Source: JAXDBM01 sp963709485 (GTDB lineage Bacteria > Desulfobacterota > Syntrophia > Syntrophales > Fen-1087). From it: 64,000 bases of DNA. The position numbers were made by a program, and so were the translations under genes. Within the stretch, counting starts at the first letter, position 1, and each line of letters starts with the position of its first letter. Shown here in pieces: positions 15,486 through 22,929 of the stretch. Under the pieces are notes generated by a model. It was not told where the DNA came from and made no database searches. It saw nothing but the letters and a program-made list of their open reading frames with translations. The stretch covers positions 24,397-88,396 of the forward strand of contig CAVPWE010000004.1 in assembly GCA_963709485.1 (NCBI GenBank), written 5' to 3'.

Positions 15486-17021
15486 CTATATCGAATAGGA
15501 GAAAGGCAGAAGATCCCTCTTCTTCATGTCCTCCAGGAACATCAATCCTTCCTCTCTGCTGGCAAACGGCCCGGCCAGCACCCTGTACCATGTCTCCCTT
15601 TCTGAAACTTTTCTTGAGACCACCTCGACGTTTTTCCCGCTCTGTGCCGCCCGGTCCCGGTTCTGGAGCGCCACCTCGCGATTCAGGAAAGTTCCGATGT
15701 GAACTTTAAACCCGCCCCCCGAAGACTTCATGACCAGCAGGGAGGCCGTGATCTCCGGAATGCGGATCTTCTGATTGACGAGAATCACGTTCGGATCCGT
15801 AATATCCGGATTCAATTCAAGAATGCGGTCCATGAACGTCGCATTTGCCTCCCTGTAATATTGCTGGGACAACGCATGCAGGTTCGCCCCTTTCTTGACA
15901 GCTACGACATCTTTGATGCGGACCTCCTCGCGCGGCGCGGGCGTGGGCACGGACGAAGAATCCGCAGGGGCCTTCTTTTCGGACGGCGGAGCGACCTGCG
16001 GCGGCGGGGCGGGTGTCTTTCCCTCGGCCCTGAAAGACGGCTGTTCGGCGACCTCTGCGGATCCCGGTTTGTGAAATATCCGTTTCGCATCTTCATTGCC
16101 GAAGAGGAATAGGACCAGCGCCGCAACGACGCCAAGCAGACAGGCAAGGGAAATGCTGCGAAGCCGTCTGCGCTTTTTAGCCGAAATCAGGAAGCGAACC
16201 TTTTCCCCCGGCAGGACGGCCTTTTCATGCTGAACCATTTTCACGGCAGCAGCGGAGATTTTTTTCTCGAAGAGGCCCTGTCCGGCGGCAAGGGCGTTGT
16301 GGCACAGAATATTGATGGCCAGCGGATTCCCCTTTGCCAGACGGCAGATCAGGGAAAGGGCGTCCGCCGTGAAGACCGTGGCGCTGCGGCTTCCGGCGAT
16401 TCCCAGACGGTGATCGATGTATTGCCGGGATTCCGCATCCGTCAAAGCCTCGATCCGGCAACTGATGACGATCCGCTGCTTGATCTGCCGGATCACGTCG
16501 GCCCGCAGCTTTTCTCTCAGCTCCGGCTGGCCCACAAGAACGAGCTGGAGCAGTTTTGATTTGCTGGTTTCCAGATTGGCCAGCAGGCGCACCTCTTCAA
16601 TGACGTCCAGGCCGATGTTGTGGGCCTCGTCGAGAAAGATCGCGGCATTTTCGTCCCGCTCCAGGCACCGGATCAAATGATAGTAGAGATCATGGAGCAT
16701 GGCCCCCTTGACGTCGCGTCTTTGCGGCACCGAGAGTTTCAGGAGGATGTCCTTCAACAGCCGATCGTAGGGGATCTCGCTTTGCGGGATGAAAACGGAC
16801 CTGACTTTCGGGCCGAGCCGGCTCACCGCATGGTGAATCAGCGTGGTCTTCCCGATGCCCGCTTCTCCCAGGACCAGCACGAATCCTTTGCGGTGATTGA
16901 TTCCGTATAACAGGGATGCCAGCGCCTCGCTGTGGCTTTCGGACGGGAAAAAAAATTCGGGGTCCGGCGCGATGCCGAAAGGGTCTCTTGAGAAGCCGTA
17001 ATGTTGCCGGTAATCCGTCAT
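15486..17021 (-). CDS. ExeA-like AAA ATPase with LysM-like and SPOR domains
   Basis: A 511-residue protein. Residues 1-270 are an ExeA/GspA-type AAA ATPase starting YRQHYGFSRDPFGIAPDPEFFF, with Walker A GEAGIGKTT and Walker B AAIFLDEAHN. A membrane helix follows (ISLACLLGVVAALVLFLFG), then a proline-rich linker. Next is a LysM-like part (VAVKKGANLHALSQQYY) and a C-terminal SPOR-like domain (GGFKVHIGTFLNREVA, WYRVLAGPFASREEG). ExeA proteins use cytoplasmic ATPase and periplasmic peptidoglycan binding to insert secretin or pilus machinery. The MshEN gene follows 166 bases downstream, suggesting a link to type II secretion or pilus assembly. The ribosome-binding site is weak. Confidence 0.88.
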   Translation of the reverse strand: MTDYRQHYGFSRDPFGIAPDPEFFFPSESHSEALASLLYGINHRKGFVLVLGEAGIGKTTLIHHAVSRLGPKVRSVFIPQSEIPYDRLLKDILLKLSVPQRRDVKGAMLHDLYYHLIRCLERDENAAIFLDEAHNIGLDVIEEVRLLANLETSKSKLLQLVLVGQPELREKLRADVIRQIKQRIVISCRIEALTDAESRQYIDHRLGIAGSRSATVFTADALSLICRLAKGNPLAINILCHNALAAGQGLFEKKISAAAVKMVQHEKAVLPGEKVRFLISAKKRRRLRSISLACLLGVVAALVLFLFGNEDAKRIFHKPGSAEVAEQPSFRAEGKTPAPPPQVAPPSEKKAPADSSSVPTPAPREEVRIKDVVAVKKGANLHALSQQYYREANATFMDRILELNPDITDPNVILVNQKIRIPEITASLLVMKSSGGGFKVHIGTFLNREVALQNRDRAAQSGKNVEVVSRKVSERETWYRVLAGPFASREEGLMFLEDMKKRDLLPFSYSI

Positions 17022-17121
17022 TTCATGACACCGTTTTCCGGGCCGCGCAGACGATCAGGGCATACTCGGCCCGCCCTCCAACGGTCCGGTATGTCTTGAA
17101 AAGGTTTTGGATTGGCTTCTT

Positions 17122-17709
17122 TCACGGCATCATGGACAGGGGCCTCTGCATGGTCGACCCGGAAAATGCGCCGATGATCAGGGAAACGATGATGGATGCG
17201 ATGATGACGACAATGAAGTACACCAGCGACTTCTCCTTGGGCGTCTCCATCAGCATGGGAAGGCCGACGTACAGCACGTAGAGGCTGTACAGGGATGCGA
17301 TCAGGATCAGGGGTGTCAGCGCCGGAAGGACCGCCAGTGCGCCTCCGATCCATGCCGGGGTTGCGGCAAAGACGGCCAGTTTTGCCGCTGCCGTCAGGTC
17401 CTTCCGCGAATCGAACTTGGGGGCGAGGGCGTCGATGATGAAAGCGACTGCATATGCGCCGACCAGGGTTAGGACGTACTGGAGAATCGCATGGACGAGG
17501 CCCGCGGTGATCGGCACACGGTAATGTCCCCCCGGCAGGGAATAGCCGACCAGGGAAAATCCGATGAAGGATGCCGCAGCGGGAATGACGGCCAGGATCG
17601 CGGCATAGGATGCAAACAGTTCTTTGACGGTCGTCTGTTCCGCTTTAATGATTTCCCATGTTTCCCTTGGCTTCTTAATGACAGCCGTCGCCCGCTCCAC
17701 GATATTCAT
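17122..17709 (-). CDS. Yip1-family membrane protein
   Basis: A 195-residue inner-membrane protein with five hydrophobic segments; the opening IVERATAVIKKPRETWEIIKAEQ is typical of bacterial Yip1-domain proteins. It has SIVAFIIDALAPKF-like and SLYSLYVLYVGLPMLM segments. Function in bacteria is not established. The ATG at 17709 follows GGAGGG; nine extra codons upstream have no signal. It stands alone, 101 bases upstream of the ExeA-like gene in the same direction. Confidence 0.8.
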   Translation of the reverse strand: MNIVERATAVIKKPRETWEIIKAEQTTVKELFASYAAILAVIPAAASFIGFSLVGYSLPGGHYRVPITAGLVHAILQYVLTLVGAYAVAFIIDALAPKFDSRKDLTAAAKLAVFAATPAWIGGALAVLPALTPLILIASLYSLYVLYVGLPMLMETPKEKSLVYFIVVIIASIIVSLIIGAFSGSTMQRPLSMMP

Positions 17710-17937
17710 AAAGCCCTCCTCCCGAACGGTCCTCACTTTTCATTGGCATGGTTCGAAGATAGAAAAAGAGGTTTTTCCTGTCAAGGGAATAATGGGCCGC
17801 GGCGCGTGGTTTACGGAGACATCGCTTCTGAAATCATGCTTTTCTTTGGTTGCAATCGGTAGTAATAAGCATGCCGAGCAAAAGCATCATTTTTCCTGAG
17901 CCCGGGGCTGTGCGGGCAGGAAGGGTCATTCGGGTGG

Positions 17938-18183
17938 ATGCACGGGGGCAGGGAGGTCTGGCGTTTGTCTTCGCATGATGCCAGACAAGTTTACGAGGGC
18001 TTTGAAATCGCCAGTCATTCCATGACGCATCCCTGCCTGACGGATCTGCCGCCTGACCGCCTGCGATGGGGGATAGAAGAGAGCAAGATCCGGCTTGAAT
18101 CCATGTTCAACAGGTCTGTTTCGGGCTTTTGCTGTCCCTTCAAAGCCTGCAATGACAAGATTAAATCGGAGTATCCTAGATGA
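17938..18183 (+). pseudogene. polysaccharide deacetylase (NodB-type) fragment
   Basis: The 81-codon frame carries the zinc-binding motif region of polysaccharide deacetylases (YEGFEIASHSMTHPCLTDLP) and the following helix and strand (ESKIRLESMFNRSVSGFCCPF). Both the N-terminal TFDDG part and the C-terminal half are missing; a full enzyme has 200-300 residues. The frame ends with an ATGA overlap with the acetyltransferase. It is probably a remnant of a carbohydrate-modification gene that lost both ends. Confidence 0.6.
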
Positions 18184-18785
18184 AGGCATTCAAATCATTC
18201 AGCAAATCCATTGCGAGTCGGTCTTCCGAAAAGGTGGGCGAACTGCGTGAAAAATATCCTCAATACAGCATTGGGCGTCATACGTACGGAGATCCGGCCA
18301 TCCTCACATGGGACGAACGGGCCGTCTTGAAGATCGGCGCATTTTGTTCCATTGCGGCAGGGGTCAAGATCCTGCTGGGCGGGGAACACAGGACAGACTG
18401 GGCGACAACGTACCCGTTCAATGTATTGTGGGAGAGTGGGCGGCACATCGCCGGGCACCCCAAAACGAAAGGCGACGTGATCATCGGTAACGATGTCTGC
18501 ATCGGCATCGAGGCGGTCATTCTGTCCGGTGTGAATATCGGCGACGGGGCTGTCATCGGGGCGCGTTCCGTGGTCGCAAAAGACGTGAAACCCTACGCAA
18601 TCTGCGTGGGCAATCCTGCCCGTCCGGTCAGGAAAAGATTCGATGAAGAGACCATTCGGAAACTATTGGAGCTGGCGTGGTGGAATTTCAAGGACGAGGA
18701 AATTGAGCAGATGCTGCCGCTCATGCTCCATACGGATGTCCGGACGTTCATCCTTGAAGCCATGGGGATTAAAAAAATAGGCTGA
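18180..18785 (+). CDS. CatB-related O-acetyltransferase (hexapeptide repeat)
   Basis: A 201-residue left-handed beta-helix acetyltransferase of the xenobiotic acyltransferase type. The N-terminal part has IGRHTYGDPAILTWDERAVLKIGAFCSIAAGVKILLGG. The catalytic His lies in GGEHRTDW. The hexapeptide repeats follow (GDVIIGNDVCIGIEAVILSGVNIGDGAVIGARSVV), then the family ending GNPARPVRKRF. Such enzymes acetylate sugars or surface-polysaccharide residues with acetyl-CoA. It overlaps the deacetylase fragment by four bases, so both probably come from a polysaccharide locus. It lies in a decayed patch bordering ssrA and may be a horizontally acquired survivor. Confidence 0.88.
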   Translation: MKAFKSFSKSIASRSSEKVGELREKYPQYSIGRHTYGDPAILTWDERAVLKIGAFCSIAAGVKILLGGEHRTDWATTYPFNVLWESGRHIAGHPKTKGDVIIGNDVCIGIEAVILSGVNIGDGAVIGARSVVAKDVKPYAICVGNPARPVRKRFDEETIRKLLELAWWNFKDEEIEQMLPLMLHTDVRTFILEAMGIKKIG

Positions 18786-18877
18786 CCCTCTCATCAACCG
18801 AGCAGGTACTTTGCGAGAATCTGGATGTTCAAAAAGCTCCGATGAACGACGATTGCGAATATTATATGTTCAAACGG

Positions 18878-18946
18878 TTATTTGCCCTTCTGGCAGGCGC
18901 GGGGAATGCACATCGGGTCCACCCAGCCCCTGTACAGCTTCTTCTC
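18878..18946 (-). pseudogene. remnant of a WVDPMC mini-ORF (second copy)
   Basis: Reading leftwards, 22 codons after an in-frame TAG encode a peptide containing GWVDPMCIPRACQKGK and a TAA stop. It matches the end of the intact mini-ORF at 20317-20439 (IWVDPMCYPFAYKKGK). The DNA after the stop also matches for about 15 bases. The 5' half does not align, so it looks like a decayed duplicate that once preceded another flavoprotein gene. Confidence 0.5.
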
Positions 18947-19027
18947 CTACTTCATCGTTCCCATCACGTGCAACCTTCCCGGATGGAAAAAAGGGCACAT
19001 GGACAGCCATGGGCCCCTGCAACTCAT

Positions 19028-20320
19028 TTAAGCTTTTGCCGCATTTTTCCCGGCAATCCGCCCGAAGACGACACAATCCGCCGTGGCGTTGGTGCCCAGC
19101 CGGTTCGAGCCGTGCACGCCGCCCGCAACCTCTCCGGCGGCATAGAGCTTCGGGATAACAGCGCCGAAGAGGTCAATGACCTGTGCGCTCTTGTTGATCC
19201 GTAGACCGCCCATGGTGTGGTGTACCGCCGGCCACTGAGGAACCGCGTAAAAGGGGCCCTTGTCCAGGGCAAGCATGGCCTTCGTGATCGGCTTGTTGAA
19301 ATCGGGGTCTTTTCCGTCCTTCAGATACTGGTTGTGCTTGTTGACCGTTTCGACCAAGGCCGCCTCGGGAAGACCGATTTTCTTTGCCAGTTCCCCGATC
19401 GAAGCCGCCTCGGTGAACCGGCCCTTCTTCAGGCCCGCATCCAGTTCCGCCTGCTTGTATCCCATCAGGGGAACCATGGCGGCGCTGAAGAGGGTGTAGG
19501 TGGGCTTCGCTGCCGGACCCATGTTGGTCTGGGCAAAGGCGCATACATCCCGGCGCTCCAGTTCGCTGACAAACCGTTTTCCTTGTTTGTTGACGTAAAT
19601 GGCGCCACGGCCCGGTCCACTGAAAGGAAACACGGCGGGAGTGTCCAAAGTGCCTGTTTCCGGATCGGCAAAGGGGTAGAGCTGGATGAAATTCAGATGC
19701 AGGGCGTCTGCGCCCACGGCCTGGGCGTAACGTATCATTTCGCCCGTCGCGCCTTCGTGGTTCGTGCTGTTGAAAGCTTCCGTGAGCTTTGGAAATTGTT
19801 CCATCCGCATCTTGACATCCCGGCCGAAACCGCCGGAGGCAAGCACGAGGACTTTTTGGACCGCGAGATTCAGGGTTCTCCTGCCCCGTTTGACCTCAAC
19901 CCCCAGGACGGGGCTCTTCGGGTCCGCATCCTTGCGCCAGATCCAGGTGACCTCGGTGCCGAGTACCATCTTTGCCCCGCGCTTCTCGGCAATCTTCTTG
20001 AGCGCCTCGGTGTAGTCCTTCCCCCACATGGTTTCGGAAAAATGGCAGCGGTAGGCCGTGTGGCCGCCGCCCCGGGTCAGCACGTCGCGAAGCTTGAGGC
20101 CTCCCTCGTCGATCATCCAGTTCAGGGCGGCCGGGGATTCGTTGACCAGGACTTCCACCAGTTCGGGGATGTTGTAGTAATCGCCCCCCTTGAGGGTGTC
20201 GTCTAAATGCTGTTTGGCGGTGTCGTCGCCCAGGTTCAGCTTTGCGCGAAGCTTCAGTTTGTCGTCGTAGGCCCCGTAGCCGCCGCCGTGGCGGATATTG
20301 GCGTTTCAAACGGCGGTCAT
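19028..20320 (-). pseudogene. flavocytochrome c-type flavoprotein lacking its FAD-binding N-terminus
   Basis: The frame encodes about 425 residues of a fumarate/urocanate-reductase-type flavoprotein: HGGGYGAYDDKL, DTLKGGDYYNIPELVEVLVNE, LVLASGGFG, FNSTNHEGATGEMI, GKRFVSELERRD, HHTMGGLRINKSAQVI and GVHGSNRLGTNATADCVVFG. The first 50-60 residues with the GxGxxG motif are absent. Instead an ATG (20318-20320), overlapping the preceding mini-ORF stop as ATGA, gives four codons, then a TGA (20306-20308), then the flavoprotein frame resumes at HGGGYG. The simplest reading is an internal deletion that removed the FAD motif and shifted into a stop. A shorter product from a GTG at 20158 is possible but could not bind FAD normally. 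Confidence 0.75.
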
Positions 20321-20439
20321 TTGCCCTTCTTGTAGGCAAAGGGGTAGCACATGGGATCTACCCAGATCCCGCCCACCTTGCACGCCTTTTGTCTCGATTC
20401 CTTCGCTTTCTTGTTTCCCGTCAATGGATCCTGAATCAT
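20317..20439 (-). CDS. 40-residue mini-protein with WVDPMC motif, coupled to the flavoprotein
   Basis: A short ORF with a strong GGGGGGA ribosome-binding site 6 bases before its ATG. The basic N-terminal half (QDPLTGNKKAKESRQKACK) precedes GGIWVDPMCYPFAYKKGK. Its TGA overlaps the original ATG of the flavoprotein gene (ATGA), a sign of translational coupling. The same ending recurs in a remnant at 18878-18946. The two Cys and the conserved aromatic-acidic motif suggest a cofactor-binding or docking peptide for the flavoprotein, but I know no characterised homologue. Confidence 0.55.
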   Translation of the reverse strand: MIQDPLTGNKKAKESRQKACKVGGIWVDPMCYPFAYKKGK

Positions 20440-20479
20440 TTTATGTCCCCCCTTTTTATTACAGCGTCAGCCCGCAGTG

Positions 20480-20593
20480 TTAAGCGACGCGGCGCTTTTG
20501 CTGTTTCTCTCTGCTGTTTTTACCGATCATCATGCCCGTGATGCTGTCCTGCGGGTTGAACTCGACCTTTTCCGGCTTTACTGTCTTCATCAT
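20480..20593 (-). CDS. 37-residue mini-protein related to the WVDPMC mini-ORF
   Basis: A short basic ORF (start at tandem ATGs behind AGGAAACAGGGA) ending 40 bases before the next mini-ORF. Its part QDSITGMMIGKNSREKQQKR aligns with QDPLTGNKKAKESRQKACK of the neighbour, so the two appear related, but it ends before a WVDPMC motif. It may be a companion peptide or a truncated duplicate. Confidence 0.4.
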   Translation of the reverse strand: MMKTVKPEKVEFNPQDSITGMMIGKNSREKQQKRRVA

Positions 20594-20698
20594 TCCCTGT
20601 TTCCTTTCCGGTATCTCCCCTTCTTTTGAATCCACAATAATCCCGAAGGCGTTTGGATGCAATCGGAGGAACCCTGATTGTGAGATGGGAAAAGAGAG

Positions 20699-21037
20699 AT
20701 GAAAGGGATCAGCCGCCCGGACATCGTGGATCGGATTTTGTCCGATGGGTGGGTAGAGAACATCGATACGGACAATGTTTATTTCTATATTCCCGCTTCG
20801 GATTCCAAAACCGATTACAAGGCTATCCCATTGATTGCTGAAGACGATGATCTAAGATCGGTTTACAGGCAGAGCGCAAAGGTGATTTCCATTGACAAAA
20901 CTGACAATGCGCTGACAATGGAAAAAATCACGCAAGTTATTGAAATAATGGTGGAGGCGGCGGGAGTCGAACCCGCGTCCGAAAATATTCCACTGCAGTT
21001 TCTACGTACGTATCCTTTGATTTGCATTCGCTCCTGA
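20699..21037 (+). CDS. hypothetical ORF running into the ssrA 3' end
   Basis: A 112-codon frame starting MKGISRPDIVDRILSDGWVENIDTDN, rich in acidic residues and without recognisable domain. From about codon 84 it reads through the antisense of the tmRNA acceptor and T arm, so the last 29 codons cannot reflect a normal protein. The first 80 codons could be the front of a gene broken by insertion at ssrA, or a chance frame. The AGAG immediately before the ATG is too close to be a good ribosome-binding site. Confidence 0.25.
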   Translation: MKGISRPDIVDRILSDGWVENIDTDNVYFYIPASDSKTDYKAIPLIAEDDDLRSVYRQSAKVISIDKTDNALTMEKITQVIEIMVEAAGVEPASENIPLQFLRTYPLICIRS

Positions 21038-21302
21038 AGACTCCCAAAGGCAGGATTGATCAGGAACTACCCTGTTTAGATTTCGCCTTGCTTCCTCCAG
21101 GAAAGAAAGGTCGGCTATCCTGTCTGATCGACGCTCTGTTCGGCCCGGCAGGCAGAACCGGCAGAACGTTAGCCGTCTAAGCGGCTAAGGCGTAATCGTA
21201 GTTGTCTGCGATTATAGTTTTCCTACCTGTTTAACGAGGCCTGTAGGAACCTCGGTACGCTTCTACAGCTTCAACTATCCCCGTCGAAACCGTGACGCCC
21301 CC
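20949..21302 (-). ncRNA. ssrA: transfer-messenger RNA (tmRNA)
   Basis: On the minus strand the RNA begins GGGGGCGTCACGGTTTCGACGGGGAT and ends with a tRNA-like T arm (GGGTTCGACTCCCGCCGCCTCC) and an encoded ACCA. The tag frame after the resume signal TAATC reads GCA GAC AAC TAC GAT TAC GCC TTA GCC GCT TAG, giving the peptide ADNYDYALAA, preceded by the alanine carried on the RNA. tmRNA rescues stalled ribosomes and marks the product for proteolysis. The length of 354 nt is normal. Its partner smpB lies 212 bases upstream on the same strand. The 3' end abuts a decayed region, a usual integration site for islands. Confidence 0.95.
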
Positions 21303-21341
21303 ATAAAATCGATTGGATTCAAAGAACATTATTTCATGGAT

Positions 21342-21370
21342 AATTTAACCCTTCCTGGAGAGGAAGTCAA
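21342..21370 (-). promoter_or_regulatory. probable sigma-70 promoter of ssrA
   Basis: TTGACT (21370-21365) and TAAATT (21347-21342) are 17 bases apart on the minus strand. Transcription would begin about 30 bases upstream of the mature tmRNA 5' end, which fits a processed precursor. Confidence 0.55.
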
Positions 21371-21513
21371 GCGGACAATCGTCAAGGGCACGGACAATCG
21401 CCAAGGCCGGGTGTCCGATCGGGCAGGATCGAGGAACTGAGGGGCCGGATGCAGATCTGCGTCCAACGCCGGGATAACTCCCCCCGGCCGAGACAAGCAG
21501 GACGGGGCAGGAA

Positions 21514-21987
21514 TCAGTTTCTGTGCCTGGAGCGGAACGCCCTTTCCATGTCCCGCCGGTCATCCTTCAGTTTGATGTCTTCCCGCTTGTCGTGCAGCTT
21601 CTTGCCGCGGCCGATCCCGATCTGGACCTTGACCTTTCCGTTTTTGAAGTACATTTTCAGGGGGACCAGCGTCAGCCCCTTTTCCCTGGACTTTCCGTAG
21701 AGGCGACGGATTTCCCGCTTGTGAAGGAGGAGCTTTCGGACCCGCAGCGGATCGTGATTGTAGCGGTTGCCGTAGAGATAGGGGCTGATGTGCAGTTCGT
21801 GAAGATAGACCTCGTCGTTTTTCACCAGAGCGTAACTGTCCTTCAGGTTCGCCCGCCCGTCCCGAAGCGATTTCACCTCCGTGCCCACGAGGACGATGCC
21901 CGCCTCATAGGTGTCGTCGATGAAGTAGTTCACCCTCGCCGTTTTGTTCTGGCAGATGATTTTTTCGTCCGTTTCTTTTTTAGCCAA
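21514..21987 (-). CDS. smpB: SsrA-binding protein SmpB
   Basis: A 157-residue protein with the full SmpB pattern: NKTARVNYFIDDTYEAGIVLVGTEVKSLRDGRANLKDSYA, the YLHELHISPY strand and the basic C-terminal tail (KLHDKREDIKLKDDRRDMERAFR). It binds the tRNA-like part of tmRNA and carries it into stalled ribosomes. The start is a TTG inside the end of the upstream TtcA-like gene (8-base overlap), so the two are co-transcribed. It lies directly upstream of ssrA, a common arrangement. Confidence 0.95.
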   Translation of the reverse strand: MAKKETDEKIICQNKTARVNYFIDDTYEAGIVLVGTEVKSLRDGRANLKDSYALVKNDEVYLHELHISPYLYGNRYNHDPLRVRKLLLHKREIRRLYGKSREKGLTLVPLKMYFKNGKVKVQIGIGRGKKLHDKREDIKLKDDRRDMERAFRSRHRN

Positions 21988-22744
21988 TTTCCCTTGCCTT
22001 TGCCGTCAGGAGGTAGTCCATTTTCACATGGCCCATGGCCTTGAAGATATTGTTCCGGATGTCCCGGTTGTCTTTTTCCAGTTCGTTGAGAAGGTTCTTC
22101 ACGTAGAGACGGCGGGAGCTGCCGCTGGTCGGGCAGCGGTTTTCAATGTGGGGAAAGCGGCGCTGCTTTGCATACTTTTTGACCAGGTCTTCCCGAAGAT
22201 AGGCAAGGGGACGGATGATATGCAGCCGGCCGCCGAAAATCTCCTGATTGGGCATCATGGTGCTGATCTCCCTCGCATAGAACATGTTGATCAGCAGGGT
22301 CTCAACGATGTCGTCCCGGTGATGGGCAAATGCGATCTTGTTGCAGCCTCTTTCTGCGGCGATTTCGAAGATCCGCTTCCGCCGAAGACGGGAACAGAGA
22401 AAGCAGGGATTCTTCCGGTTGTAGCTGCTGTGCGAAAGGGGCCCGATATCGGATTTCTCCATGACGTAGTCATAGCTGCCTGCTCGCAAATGGGCCTCCA
22501 GCGCCTCGTACCCCCCATAGGCCGGGTCAAAGCCCGGATCGATGTTGACCGCCAGAAGGGAGAAGGAGGGCACAAAAAGCATCGTCGTACTGAGGAGGTC
22601 CAGCAGGGCCAGACTGTCCGCCCCTCCGGAGACGCCGACCAGCAGTCGGTCCCCCGCCGCGATCATTCCGTAATCCAGGACCGCTTTTTCCAGCCATTTT
22701 TTCAAATGCAGGAAGAGTTTCGTCCGCTTTTCTTGCACATCCAA
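21980..22744 (-). CDS. TtcA-like tRNA 2-thiolation protein (PP-loop ATPase)
   Basis: A 254-residue protein of the TtcA/TtuA N-type ATP pyrophosphatase family. The PP-loop is GVSGGADSLALL (about residues 37-48), and a CxxC motif (NPCFLCSRLRRK) and a C-terminal Cys (NRCPTSG) can hold the Fe-S cluster. AHHRDDIVETLLINMFY is the typical helix. Members thiolate C32 or other tRNA positions using ATP and a sulfur donor. The start is a TTG behind GAGGAT, with an alternative GTG two codons later. It overlaps smpB by 8 bases. Exact tRNA target is not certain from sequence alone. Confidence 0.85.
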   Translation of the reverse strand: MDVQEKRTKLFLHLKKWLEKAVLDYGMIAAGDRLLVGVSGGADSLALLDLLSTTMLFVPSFSLLAVNIDPGFDPAYGGYEALEAHLRAGSYDYVMEKSDIGPLSHSSYNRKNPCFLCSRLRRKRIFEIAAERGCNKIAFAHHRDDIVETLLINMFYAREISTMMPNQEIFGGRLHIIRPLAYLREDLVKKYAKQRRFPHIENRCPTSGSSRRLYVKNLLNELEKDNRDIRNNIFKAMGHVKMDYLLTAKAREIG

Positions 22745-22929
22745 ATCCTCATTCTGGGTGAAACTTCGTTATCTCTACCTGACTTCAGGGATCTTATCAA
22801 GGGCCATTGTCGCGGGCGCCGGCCATCCCCGGCAGGGGCGGAGAACGGCCTTGAATATTTTCCGGAATTCGGCTATGGGGAATCCCCGACAGTCAAGCCT
22901 CAAAAAATCCCACTCCAAGGAGGAGTCAT

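Noticed and set aside
18947..18949. In-frame TAG before the WVDPMC remnant as a possible pyrrolysine codon
   Set aside because: The upstream part does not match the intact mini-ORF, so the frame is probably just decayed.
20306..20308. In-frame TGA in the flavoprotein gene as a possible selenocysteine codon
   Set aside because: It follows only four codons, the FAD motif that should come there is missing, and no SECIS-like hairpin follows; a deletion explains it better.
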